Assembly: GCA_032718475.1 (NCBI GenBank)
Contig: JAUCBJ010003750.1
Span: 1-20,336 of the forward strand
Direction: 5' to 3'
DNA from: Nemertoderma westbladi
Lineage: Eukaryota > Xenacoelomorpha > Nemertodermatida > Nemertodermatidae
Length of the DNA stretch: 20,336 nucleotides
Below are positions 1 through 8,305 of this stretch, in pieces. The position numbers and the translations under genes were made by a program. The stretch's first letter is position 1. Each line of letters starts with the position of its first letter. The notes below the pieces were generated by a model. That model searched no databases. It worked only from the letters and a program-made list of their open reading frames with translations, and was not told the DNA's origin.

Positions 1-306
1 AGACTCCTCTACGCTCTGCTGAGCCTGTTTGTCTTCCACCGAGGTCCCGACCCCGGTCTCCTTTAATCCTTCAAAATCCTGTCTGAGCAGTCTTTTAAGT
101 TGCTCCTCTGCTCTCTCATCACTCATTTCCTGCATAGTTCCCGCGAACATGCATCCTGATGTCTCCGACATCCTAAATGGTATCTTGCTCTTGATTGGGC
201 CACTTAGCGTCCACCCGAATGGTGTCAGTATTGCCACTCGGGTCACACTGCTTGTCTTCGCCGAAGACCGTTTGCATTCTTTCGTGGGCCGTTGGGCAGT
301 CCATTC
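1..306 (-). pseudogene. BEL/Pao pol, start of coding region (partial)
   Basis: Frame-0 minus-strand reading, open from 306 (after two adjacent TAG codons at 312-307) to the window edge. It carries VAILTPFGWTLSGP, which matches the 'T-x-x-GW-x-x-x-GP' signature closing the DUF1758 protease-like domain of BEL/Pao polyproteins. It then reads RLLRQDFEGLKETGVG and TSVEDKQAQQSVEES, like the segment leading into the BEL/Pao RT. The protease domain starts in another frame (173-1912), so the domain is split by a +1 frame change somewhere between about 300 and 238. RT, RNase H and integrase would lie beyond position 1. Family assignment rests on recognised motifs; whether the frame change is a lesion or programmed is open. 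Confidence 0.6.
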
Positions 307-1912
307 CTACTATGATGGATACCTTCCTAACGTCCACATCTGGGATTGAGAAGTCAATATCGTCCAGAAATTTATATTGTTCGACCTCGATGTTGGTTGG
401 CCGTCTGGCATTGATGTTTATTGACTCTATCACTTGGATGGGGTCGATGCTAGCCCCATAGTCGCATCCTGGTGCTATTGCTGCGATGGTGCACCGTCCG
501 GTTCTCATCTCCAGGACCTCATCTTTGCTGGAGATGGTTGTTACCGCCATTCTACTTGGCCTCGTTCTCAATCCTATTTCTTCGGCCACCCAATCCTCGA
601 CTAATGTGAAGGCAGCTCCACTATCAACCAGCATTAGTGTTGTTACTGATCGATTGCCTTCTCCAATCACTCGCACGGGTACTACCCCAAGTAACACCGT
701 TCCTCTCTTCTTTGCCCCTACTGTGCTCGTTGCCATCGTTTGGCCTTTCCTTTGACCGAACTTGACCGGCTTCTCCTTGCATTCCCTAGCTCTATGTCCA
801 CTCATCACACATCGCGAGCAGATCTTATTGCTCGACGCATAATCTATCTGATCTTGCCTAGGTAGCGCTTGCCAGTACCTGCAGTTCATGGTTTGATGAA
901 GCGCATTTGCGTGTAGCTGGCATTTGCTCTTTGGGTCGTAGCCCTCCTTATACAGTGCATCGCGTATCGCAGCTGCGTTTGTGCCAAAGTCCCTACTATT
1001 CTTATTGTTTGGGTTCGGCCTACTGGACGTACTGGGGTTATATTTGTTCGTGTTGTTGTTGTTCCCCTGTCCGTTCCATTGTGTGGTTTTACTTTCGGCT
1101 AGCTGTGGACTTGCAGTCCCCTGCGTCGCTGCATATGGCAATGATTGCCTGAGCCTCGGTAATGCGTTTGATGTATTGTGCTCTGGTTTCGGTCTATGGT
1201 AATCCGTTTTCGGTCCCTTTCCCAGGCTATCCTCGCTATAGACTGGGTCGGTTATTAGTTCAGCTTCGTAGTTTAAGAAGCTTGACATTTCTTCTAAACC
1301 CGGTTCCGCACCCTTCCTATCTCGAGTGGAGAAAGCGATTTTCCTCCACTTGTTGCGCAACCACATCGGTAGTGCCTGCGCTATCGTGGTGATGTTGTTG
1401 GACGCGTTGAGTTCGTATGGCGCGTCTAGCGTCTTTAACACGATCAGCGCCTTGTCGACCTTGTTCGCAAATGTCTTAATGCTAACGGGATTATCCTGTA
1501 GGCCACCCGAGGTTATGCCTCTCAGTGTCTGCCTGATGATCTTGGCCGGGTGTCTGTATTCCCTGTCCAGTGCCCGCCATGCCGTCGTGAAGCCGCCCTC
1601 TATGCCCTGATATTGCCTCACGATGTCGTATGCTGGGCCTCCTGTGTATACTTGCAAATACTTTAGGAACTCCGCCTGCGTTAAGTTCTTTGTTAGTATT
1701 TCATTACTATACATACGCCGAAACTGGAGATATTCTTCCGGCCTACTCCCATCGAATTTGAATGGTTCCACCGGGTGTTGCCGGGTGTTGCGGTTTACCT
1801 GATTTGGCCCGCGCATTACCCGCTGACGGCTGTGGGACACTCTCCGCCCCCCCCTCTCGCCACTAACTTCATGTTGTGAGGCTCCTGTAGCCCCCCCCCC
1901 CCCACTCGCCAC
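173..1912 (-). CDS. BEL/Pao Gag-protease (third gag frame)
   Basis: 579-codon open frame; the first codon is GTG, and the first ATG is codon 33. Residues 45-225 resemble the BEL/Pao Gag domain (DUF1759-like: FKFDGSRPEEYLQF, then FLKYLQVYTGGPAYDIV). Two zinc knuckles follow: C331-x2-H-x4-H-x4-C344 and a canonical C365-x2-C-x4-H-x4-C378 (CSRCVMSGHRAREC). A retroviral-type aspartic protease has its catalytic triplet in LVDSGAAFTLV (D430-S431-G432) and a later VSIIVGMD strand (531-538). The protein would bind element RNA and self-process. A 13-G tract at codons 4-8 is where the preceding frame enters. The frame stops with TAG at 175-173, after the GW motif has already moved to another frame. Family confident; independent translation of this frame unlikely. 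Confidence 0.8.
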   Translation of the reverse strand: MASGGGGATGASQHEVSGERGGRRVSHSRQRVMRGPNQVNRNTRQHPVEPFKFDGSRPEEYLQFRRMYSNEILTKNLTQAEFLKYLQVYTGGPAYDIVRQYQGIEGGFTTAWRALDREYRHPAKIIRQTLRGITSGGLQDNPVSIKTFANKVDKALIVLKTLDAPYELNASNNITTIAQALPMWLRNKWRKIAFSTRDRKGAEPGLEEMSSFLNYEAELITDPVYSEDSLGKGPKTDYHRPKPEHNTSNALPRLRQSLPYAATQGTASPQLAESKTTQWNGQGNNNNTNKYNPSTSSRPNPNNKNSRDFGTNAAAIRDALYKEGYDPKSKCQLHANALHQTMNCRYWQALPRQDQIDYASSNKICSRCVMSGHRARECKEKPVKFGQRKGQTMATSTVGAKKRGTVLLGVVPVRVIGEGNRSVTTLMLVDSGAAFTLVEDWVAEEIGLRTRPSRMAVTTISSKDEVLEMRTGRCTIAAIAPGCDYGASIDPIQVIESININARRPTNIEVEQYKFLDDIDFSIPDVDVRKVSIIVGMDCPTAHERMQTVFGEDKQCDPSGNTDTIRVDAKWPNQEQDTI

Positions 1913-2564
1913 ATATCACACCGCTACCTCTAGCTTCTTTTCTACACCCCTCTCCAGTCGACACAATGTTTCTACTGCGGCTGGGTTCGCTTACCCCTGC
2001 CTCTCTCTCCACTACTACTTGGCCTATCGGGCCTACTCCGGGTTGGCTCAACCCCGCCACCTCCTGCCTACTAAGTACGTGGCCTACCAGGCCACTGTCG
2101 GGTCGACTCAACCCCGCCACCTCCTGCCTACTAACTACGTGGCCTACCAGGCCACCATCTGTCGGCTCATACACGTTCGACGTGTTCGCGTTAATAGCAC
2201 CTATATTAGAAACGGAATTATTTTGTTCGTTCGAAATATAATCATTTGGATTATTTTGCGCGACTACGTTATTTGAATTATTTTGTAAATTCGGGCTTGG
2301 ATTATTACTTAAATTATTTGAGTTATTATTATTTTCTAAATTTAAATTATTGTTCAGATTATTTTGCACGTTTAAATCAAAATTATTATTTAGGCTATCT
2401 GTATTTAAATTCAAATTACTACTACCAGGCAAAGTATTTCCTGCAATATAAGTTTGGTTAGGATTATCCGATACGGTACCATTAATATTAACGTCGTCTA
2501 CGGTAACATTATTATTACCCCCCCCCCCCCCCCCACCCCCCCCCCCCCCCGCCCGTACGGTCAC
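1869..2564 (-). CDS. Asn-rich middle segment of BEL/Pao Gag (second frame)
   Basis: 231-codon open frame lying between two G tracts. Apart from the GTG counted as its first codon, it contains no methionine, so it is unlikely to start on its own and most probably continues the frame above it (4164-2515). Order of content: poly-Gly encoded by the G tract, an Asn-rich low-complexity stretch (about residues 17-118), then a 20-residue repeat containing GHVVSRQEVAGLS (present twice, plus a weaker third). It runs through a second G tract and stops 12 codons later in TGA, overlapping the Gag-protease frame. Asn-rich linkers are disordered and often assembly-prone; that role is inference. No enzymatic motif is visible. 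Confidence 0.6.
   Translation of the reverse strand: MTVRAGGGGGGGGGGGNNNVTVDDVNINGTVSDNPNQTYIAGNTLPGSSNLNLNTDSLNNNFDLNVQNNLNNNLNLENNNNSNNLSNNPSPNLQNNSNNVVAQNNPNDYISNEQNNSVSNIGAINANTSNVYEPTDGGLVGHVVSRQEVAGLSRPDSGLVGHVLSRQEVAGLSQPGVGPIGQVVVEREAGVSEPSRSRNIVSTGEGCRKEARGSGVICGEWGGGGYRSLTT
1891..1903 (-). repeat. 13-G homopolymer at second gag frame junction
   Basis: Minus strand tract of 13 G preceded by GGCGAGT. The second gag frame reads Trp-Gly4 and terminates 6 codons later; the third frame reads Ser-Gly4-Ala-Thr and stays open for 570 codons. The transition is again a net +1. A shorter 8-C run at about 1847-1854 lies within the third frame without breaking it. Confidence 0.85.
2041..2160 (-). 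repeat. 60-bp in-frame tandem duplication
   Basis: Copies 2041-2100 and 2101-2160 share CTCAACCCCGCCACCTCC and GTGGCCTACCAGGCCAC at exactly 60 bp spacing (20 codons), with a weaker third unit before 2041. Confidence 0.85.
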
Positions 2565-4164
2565 ACCAGTTTCGTGTCTGTCGTGCGGTCCCTGTAAGTG
2601 GGGTATTAATAAACGTATCCATGGCCCCTGGCTCCTCGAGAATATTCGAGCCAGCCCCGCTCTCAGACGCCCCTATCCGCGCCAGTTCTAGTTCGCGTAT
2701 GTGTCTAGCCTTGTACTCTATAAGCTCCCTTTGCTCTCTTTCCATTTTCTCTCGCTCACGCTTCTCTCTTGCCACTCTCTCCCGATCCTCCCGTGCCGTC
2801 TGCTCGGCCAGTTCCCCCTCTCTCTTAGTTCGCTCCCTTCGTCTCGCCTCACACTCTCTACGCTCACCTTCCTCTCTCGCCTCACGTTCCTTGCGTTCCT
2901 TTTCCTCTCTCGCCTCACGTTCCTTGCGTTCCTTTTCCTCTCTCGCCTCACGTTCCTTGCGTTCCTTTTCCTCTTTCGCCTCACGTTCCTTGCGTTCTGC
3001 CTCACGCTCTTTGCGTTCACTTTTCTCTCTCGCCACACGCTCCTCTTGTTCCCTCCTTTCTATTTCCTCACACTCCTTAAGGCTTTCCACGGCCTTCTCG
3101 GCCCTCTCCCTAGTTTCTCTCATCAGTACTGCTTCCCTCTCTAGTTGTATTCTCCCCTCCTCTAACCGTCTACTTAACTCTCTCTGACCTTGTTCTATCA
3201 GGTCGAGATGGTACGTGGCATTTATCTCTCTCACCCGTCTTTCTTTCACGGAGGATGTAGCAGACTTATCGGTTACGACGGATTCCCTCCGCCTTCCCGA
3301 CCTACTAACTCTCCCCCCCTTCCCAGAACTTCTTCCGACCGACGAGATCGAATCCTCGGCCTCAACCTCGGATTCGCCCTCCTCAGGTCTCCTCCAACCC
3401 GCAAATTTTACACCCTGGGCATCGACTAAGTATGGCCCTACGTACACTGCACTAGGTTGCATACCCCTACACCGCCATAAATCACACAGTTCCTCTGCAA
3501 CCCCTCTCGCTCTCTCCTTGGCCAGTTCTCTCTGCCCGAAACGCATTAGATAGCTAAAATGTCTATTCGACTCACCTAGTCCTCTCGCTAACTTCACCTC
3601 ATCTATCTCCGTCCCCTTCTTGGCCTCCTTTAGTAGCTTCCGGGTCGCGTTGTAGGCCCGTCGAAGTCGATCAGAAACCCCGACGTCCTCGTTGCCAACC
3701 TCTCCTCCGTCTCTCCGGGTCCGACGTCGTACCGGCGGCCCCACCGTCGCCGTTCCGGTGGGCCGTCCGTCGCCCTCGGCCTGTGGCTGGCCGGCGACAT
3801 CGGTACCGACATCTCCCTCGTCTCTCCGGGTCCAGCGTTGTACCGTCGGTCCCACTGTCGCCGTTTCGGTGGGCCGTTCGTCGCCATCGGCCTGTGGCTG
3901 GCCGGCGACGTCGGCACGTCGACCCTCGTTCCGTGTCGACTCGTCTCCTTCTCCTTCTAACTCACCCTCTCGGTCTCTCAACTCGACTCCCCCTCCTCTC
4001 GACTCGACCTCTGGCTCCAGACGGCCCCCCTCGTCCTGAACTGCCGGATCACCCATTACCGATGGGTCCGGCGACGTGGGCCTATATCGCCTGGTCGCGG
4101 CCTCACGGATCGTTAGTTCTTCGTCCGGGGTCCGCGTCGGTGTCGTCTCTCCTGACTGACTCAT
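2515..4164 (-). CDS. Coiled-coil N-terminal extension of BEL/Pao Gag (first frame)
   Basis: 549-residue open frame starting at ATG 4164 with A at -3 (AAGATGA); the frame is open 13 codons further upstream but without ATG. Residues 1-150 are acidic and low-complexity with a 37-residue in-frame duplication containing DVAGQPQA. A more ordered block follows (LRRAYNATRKLLKEAKKGTEI, then FSYLMRFGQRELAKERARGV, ending near PYLVDAQGVKFAGW). The last 200 residues are a charged coiled coil with an 11-residue repeat (EREAREEKERK). The frame ends in TAA immediately after a G tract. It lies just downstream of the candidate LTR, so it would be the first translated segment. I recognise no enzyme domain. Its assignment to the element rests on position, orientation and frame continuity, not on a family match. 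Confidence 0.6.
   Translation of the reverse strand: MSQSGETTPTRTPDEELTIREAATRRYRPTSPDPSVMGDPAVQDEGGRLEPEVESRGGGVELRDREGELEGEGDESTRNEGRRADVAGQPQADGDERPTETATVGPTVQRWTRRDEGDVGTDVAGQPQAEGDGRPTGTATVGPPVRRRTRRDGGEVGNEDVGVSDRLRRAYNATRKLLKEAKKGTEIDEVKLARGLGESNRHFSYLMRFGQRELAKERARGVAEELCDLWRCRGMQPSAVYVGPYLVDAQGVKFAGWRRPEEGESEVEAEDSISSVGRSSGKGGRVSRSGRRRESVVTDKSATSSVKERRVREINATYHLDLIEQGQRELSRRLEEGRIQLEREAVLMRETRERAEKAVESLKECEEIERREQEERVAREKSERKEREAERKEREAKEEKERKEREAREEKERKEREAREEKERKEREAREEGERRECEARRRERTKREGELAEQTAREDRERVAREKREREKMEREQRELIEYKARHIRELELARIGASESGAGSNILEEPGAMDTFINTPLTGTARQTRNWCDRTGGGGGGWGGGGG
2518..2550 (-). repeat. Interrupted G homopolymer at first gag frame junction
   Basis: Minus strand: 15 G, one T, 17 G, between coding sequence on both sides. 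Read in the first frame it ends in TAA directly after the tract; read in the second it gives 11 glycines followed by Asn-Asn-Asn. Going from one frame to the other needs a net +1 (skip one base), equivalent to one G too many or two too few. Confidence 0.9.
2880..3012 (-). repeat. 33-bp coding minisatellite (11-residue coiled-coil repeat)
   Basis: CTCACGTTCCTTGCGTTC recurs on the plus strand at 2881, 2914, 2947 and 2980, exactly 33 bp apart, with a fifth diverged unit after. On the coding (minus) strand each unit encodes EREAREEKERK-like residues. Confidence 0.9.
3701..3922 (-). repeat. 111-bp in-frame tandem duplication
   Basis: Copies 3701-3811 and 3812-3922 align with scattered substitutions (CTCTCCGGGTCC at 3711 and 3822). 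111 bp is 37 codons, so the gag extension frame is preserved. Confidence 0.85.
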
Positions 4165-4236
4165 CTTTCCTTTAGATTGGTGGTTGGTAGTTACTGAGTT
4201 CAACTAGGGCGGCAGCTCTGACTTTAATTACTGTGA

Positions 4237-4257
4237 CGGGATCCAAGAAGGATCCCG
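4237..4257. other. Perfect 8-bp hairpin in BEL/Pao leader
   Basis: CGGGATCC, 5-nt loop AAGAA, GGATCCCG. It lies between the candidate LTR and the gag ATG. The minus strand here contains TGGATCCCGTCACAG, the only TGG near the LTR edge and so a weak primer-binding-site candidate, about 24 nt from the LTR end. Confidence 0.5.
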
Positions 4258-4269
4258 GTTTATCCGGTT

Positions 4270-4683
4270 TGTCAATTCACGCGTCCCCGCCGTATGTGAA
4301 AGATAAAAGAGTTTACGTTGTTCGTTGTATATAATGTTCGGGATATGTATAGTATAGATATAGATAATGGATGAGATAAATGTTGTTGTATGCGGAAGGC
4401 GGGAAACGGTAATTAAAATCCCGGTACTTCCCTAGCTAAACTATTTCTACTGTAACACCAATAACACTGTGATAACTAAAGTGAGATGATTACTGGTATC
4501 TAATGATATATTGCACGGTTTGGCCTTGCTACTGTACCTAGCTGATGCTTCCCCCCCTGATTGGCTAATATCCCTGTTGGCGCCCTTTGGAGTGTTCCCA
4601 TTCACTCCACCTATTCTCTCTCGGTTAGGGGTTTGGCCCCTGACCCTTATTGTGTTTCTCCTTCCCATTTTGTTGGGGTGACA
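4270..4683 (-). mobile_element. Candidate 5' LTR of the BEL/Pao element
   Basis: A 414-bp block directly upstream (in element sense) of the gag extension. Its plus-strand ends are TGTCA at 4270 and TGACA at 4683, a perfect 5-bp terminal inverted repeat of the TG..CA type. In element sense it holds a CCAAT box (4564-4560) and a TATA-like ATTATATAC near 4336-4328, as expected for an LTR promoter. The second LTR is outside the window, so neither direct repetition nor target-site duplication can be tested. An alternative inner end, TGTGAC at 4232, would give a 452-bp LTR. No primer-binding site of TGG type sits immediately inside either end. Confidence 0.4.
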
Positions 4684-4707
4684 CGAGGTTGGGTAATCAA
4701 CCTCGTG
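4682..4707. other. Perfect 10-bp hairpin at outer LTR edge
   Basis: CACGAGGTTG, 6-nt loop GGTAAT, CAACCTCGTG. It overlaps the proposed outer LTR end by two bases. It may be palindromic target DNA or the true outer end of the LTR. Confidence 0.6.
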
Positions 4708-5960
4708 CTCCCAATATTGCTTAATGGTTAACTTTATGGGTTTGGGTTAGCGGAATTGAATAAGCTAACATGTAGAGATTTACATTTGTGGGAATAGTTA
4801 ACAAAGCATGGTGCTGTGAGTATGCTGCTGGTAAAGGCATGAAACCACAGCAGTAAAAAAAAATAAAAGCTGAACTGATTACAGTAACAAGGTACTCAAT
4901 TCCTATAAATCGGTACTCCGCAACTTAACATTCCTATAAATATACCTGTATCCCTGAATGCTGGTAACGGTAAATACCAGGGTAAACGTAATTATGCAAT
5001 GCTGTTGTAACGAATTTATGCAGGTACTGTACCACCACAGACTCCCAGAGAGATTGATTAAAGTCATTTGTTTGTAAAACCGAGATTTCGTGACTTTTCC
5101 TAAAATTTATTAGGCTATCCGAAACAGCGAAAACGCGGTTTACATCATTACATGGCTATGTTAGTTGTTGGGTTGTGGTCCCTTTCTGACACACATCTCC
5201 AGTATTTTTCGTGCTAAAATTTTCCAAAGTTTTTATAGTTCACTAAAATTAATTTATTTGTGGTATATATAGTTTTTTTGAATGCTGATCTGGATTATAG
5301 AACTCAAATAAAACATTAGAGAAAATCATTGGTAATTTTAAAAGTGCGGGGCCCTGGGGCATGGAAAACAAGTAGTGGAAATATGATAATGAAAAATCAC
5401 ACGAATTCAAATTGATTTTATGACCATTTGTTTTTAGGATGTGATCACGAATATGACACTGAATAATAGTGTACCTTATTGATTACGGCTTTTTTGGATA
5501 CGTGTTAATATGTGGCACAAAAAATACACGTACAATAGCACAAATTACATAATGAAAAATCCAAATGAACCTGATTTTATGATATTGGGGGTTTTCTGGG
5601 ATTCTGATCACGAATATGGCATTAAAATATAGGGCCTATCGTACAGTATTATTCAACCAAATTCGTTTTTTGTTGTTTGAAATTTTATGCTACTTGTTTT
5701 TTTCGTCCCAACAGACAAGCACCAAAAATAATAGTTGCATTACCATAAATTATTTTAAGGAGTTGTATCGTGACCAGCGGCCTTGAAAACCCCTTATGTA
5801 TAGCTTCAAACCTACGTAAATTTTACAGTTTGAAAATTTTCTTCAGAGTGGGGGGGGGCGAAAAATCCACTCTAGCCCCCAGGCGCACAAATGCCTCGGC
5901 ACGCCCCTGAAATACTGGTTGGTAAACTGGTAGGCAAAGATGGCCAACAATGTTTGGAGA
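4708..5960. other. AT-rich non-coding spacer
   Basis: No coding sequence recognised in either strand. Contains a diverged tandem duplication (next entry), a 9-G run at 5850-5858, and scattered A/T homopolymers. Confidence 0.6.
5381..5625. repeat. Diverged ~163-bp tandem duplication
   Basis: AATGAAAAATC (5389 and 5551), GATTTTATGA and TGATCACGAATATG (5442 and 5605) recur in the same order 162-163 bp apart. A related stretch, GGGTTTTC then CTGATCACGA, appears at about 17330-17357, so this is a dispersed family. Confidence 0.7.
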
Positions 5961-6655
5961 ACATGCGTGCGGGCGGGGACTATCGTAGTAAAACCCAACG
6001 ACGCTTTGTGACCATGCATGCGGATGGGGGGACTATCGTAGTAAAACCCAACGACGCTTTGAGACCATGCTTGTGGGCGGGGACTATCGTAGTAAAACCC
6101 AACGACGCTTTGAGACCATGCGTGCGGGTTGGGGGACTATCGTATAGTAAAACCCAACGACGCTTTGAGACCATGCGTGCGGGCTGGGGGACTATCGTAT
6201 AGTAAAACCCAACGATGCTTTGAGACCGTGCGTGCAGGCGGGGACTATCGTAGTAAAACCCAACGACGAATTGAGACCATGCGTGCGGGTGGGGGGACTA
6301 TCGTAGTAAAACCCAACGACGCTTTGAGACCATGCGGGGACTATCGTAGTAAAACCCAATGACGCTTTGAGACCATGCGGGGACTATCGTAGTAAAACCC
6401 AACGACGCTTTGAGACCATGCGGGGACTATTGTAGTAAAACCCAACGACGCTTTGAGACCATGCGGGGACTATCGTAGTAAAACCCAACGACGCTTTGAG
6501 ACCATGCGGGGACTATCGTAGTAAAACCCAACGACGCTTTGAGACCATGCAGGGACTATCGTAGTAAAACCCAACGACGCTTTGAGACCATGAGGGGACT
6601 ATCGTAGTAAAACCCAACGACGCTTTGAGACCATGCGGGGACTATCTTGGTCGCC
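5961..6655. repeat. 43/53-bp tandem array upstream of LINE
   Basis: ACTATCGTAGT-containing units start at 5979, 6032, 6083, 6136, 6191, 6244, 6297 and then at exact 43-bp steps from 6340 to 6641. The first block has 51-55-bp units with an extra GCGTGCGGG-type segment; the second has near-identical 43-bp units, so it expanded more recently. The core AAAACCCAACGACGCTTTG is shared. The last unit runs into the LINE coding sequence at GACTAT. There are no unique spacers between units. The unit length is not a multiple of three, so the stop-free reading across it has no coding meaning. Confidence 0.9.
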
Positions 6656-7449
6656 CATACGGCGGATTAGGAGTGATTTGGAAACGTACTTTCGCGAGTG
6701 CAATTGAAGTCATAGATTCCTCGGATCCACGATTTCTGGCAATAAAAGTTTCGCAGAAGGGCGGTAATGAGATTGTCTTAGTTAATGTATACCTACATGA
6801 GTGCAGGGACAACCACGATGAATATTTGGACTGTCTCGGAAAGATTCAGGCCCTTATCGAATCTATCCCTGTAAACCATGTAGGGTTTATTGGCGACTTT
6901 AATGCTGATCCTCGACGACAATTTTATGTCGACTTACTGGCAACTTGCACGGAAAGTGGGTTGAGAATCATCGACGTGGAACAGCTGTCAACGTCAACGC
7001 TCACATACGTCAGTGCATCCTACAACTCGACATCCTGGCTTGACCACTTCATATGTAGTGGTACAATGGAATCAATTGTTATGAATATCAGCGTAGATTA
7101 TGACGTATCAACGCTTGATCACATGCTGCTAATAATCGATCTCGAAACGGAAGTTGTTTTACCCAATGAGGAGTCCTCTCCGCATGGCCAACAGGCTCCT
7201 GTGTTCAGTAAACCGGCCTGGGATCGGGCTTCAGACCAGGACAAAGTCAATTACCGACAGGCAACGGCATGTCATCTTAAATCGATAAATGTACCTTGGG
7301 AGGCGTTACAGTGCTGTAACCCGCAGTGTTCGGGTCACCGATCAGACCTTGAAAAGTTATACGACAATATTACATCGGCACTGCATTTGCACGGCACTCC
7401 ATTCTGGAGCTCCGACCATTTCGAAACATGGAATTCCGGGTTGGAATGA
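6641..7449 (+). pseudogene. LINE APE endonuclease, C-terminal two thirds
   Basis: Begins at GRPYGGLGVIWKR, a mid-domain motif of LINE exonuclease-endonuclease-phosphatase domains, so the N-terminal metal-binding Asn and Glu motifs are absent. Still visible are VGFIGDFNADP (catalytic D-x-N), STSWLDHFICSG and STLDHMLL (the SDH-type active-site motif, here with Leu before Asp). The domain would nick target DNA to prime reverse transcription. The frame continues through a linker (KPAWDRASDQDKVNYRQA) to a stop at 7447-7449, but homologous linker sequence has already resumed in the next frame (PGWNDEV), placing a one-base frameshift close to 7430. Nicking activity is not expected without the first third of the fold. 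Confidence 0.8.
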
Positions 7450-8305
7450 CGAGGTCAGTGAACTCCATAGGGAGGCTCGCGAACAATTTCTTCTATGGCG
7501 GGAGGCCAATAGTCCACGGTCTGGTCAGGTGCATCGATTAATGGTGCTGTCTAGATCGCGGTTTAAACTGGCCTTGCGGCGCTGTAAAAAGCAACAGGAT
7601 ACAATTCGCAACGATAAACTAGCGTCGTCTTTGATGACCGATTCTAGTTACACGTTCTGGAAAAATATAAAACGCGATGTACAGTATAAAACCCCATGTG
7701 CCGCTAAAGTAGGGGGTGCATGTGGAGATTATAATATTGCCAACATGTGGAAGGATCATTTTTCTGATATTTTTAACTCAAACCACTCCGGTGCAGATAT
7801 TTCTCATATGTTTAACTTTTTTACGGATCTTGAATTTAATAATGAAATGATTTTTAATGTAAGTGAATTACTCAGTGCAATGACTAATCTAAAGGAACAT
7901 AAAGCATGTGGCAAAGATGGTATCTTTGCAGAACACATAATTTTATCGAACCAATATTTACACGGCCTAGGTTTTTTACCGTCGTCAATGATAACTACTG
8001 TACTAAATCCTATAGTTAAGGACAAGTCAGGCGATATATCCGATAAAGGAAATTATCGTCCCATTTCGCTTTCGTCTATTATTAGCAAATTATATGAGCT
8101 AATTATTTTAAGTCGTATTGATCATTATTTATATACAACCGATGCGCAGTTTGGGTTTAAGAAGAAATTAGGCACAGAGTTATGTAGTTATACTCTAAAA
8201 GAAATCATCAATTATTATTTGCTCAACGGTTCTAATGTTTATATAACGTTCCTTGATGCGTCAAAAGCCTTTGATTCGGTAGACCATAATATTCTATTCT
8301 TGTGA
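7289..8305 (+). pseudogene. LINE linker and RT fingers/palm, first half
   Basis: The genuine part starts near 7430 (PGWNDEVSELHREAREQF). It continues with a helical linker (SRSRFKLALRRCKKQ) and the RT blocks: LKEHKACGKDGI, IVKDKSGDISDKGNYRPISL, DAQFGFKKKLGTEL and TFLDASKAFDSV, the last supplying the first catalytic Asp. The stretch before the K/R-rich strand is shorter than usual (ILSNQYLHGLGFLP), suggesting a small internal deletion. It ends in TGA at 8303-8305, and the same frame continues beyond it. The neighbouring frames supply the endonuclease and the YADD box. Confidence 0.8.

Noticed and set aside
2621-3187. 188-codon plus-strand Ser/Leu/Arg-rich frame
   Set aside because: Antisense shadow of the coiled-coil repeat on the minus strand; no domain of its own.
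4231-4260. tRNA-like T-arm or definite primer-binding site (GGATCCCGTCAC)
   Set aside because: No complete cloverleaf, and the TGG is too far from the proposed LTR end to assert a primer site.
4447-4668. 73-codon minus-strand frame
   Set aside because: Lies inside the candidate LTR, has no recognisable domain, and is short enough to be chance.
5891-6362. Plus- and minus-strand open frames across the 43/53-bp array
   Set aside because: Formed by repeats that are not a multiple of three; they shift frame between units and show no domain.
5961-6655. CRISPR-like array
   Set aside because: Units are contiguous with no unique spacers, in an animal-type genome, and there are no cas genes.
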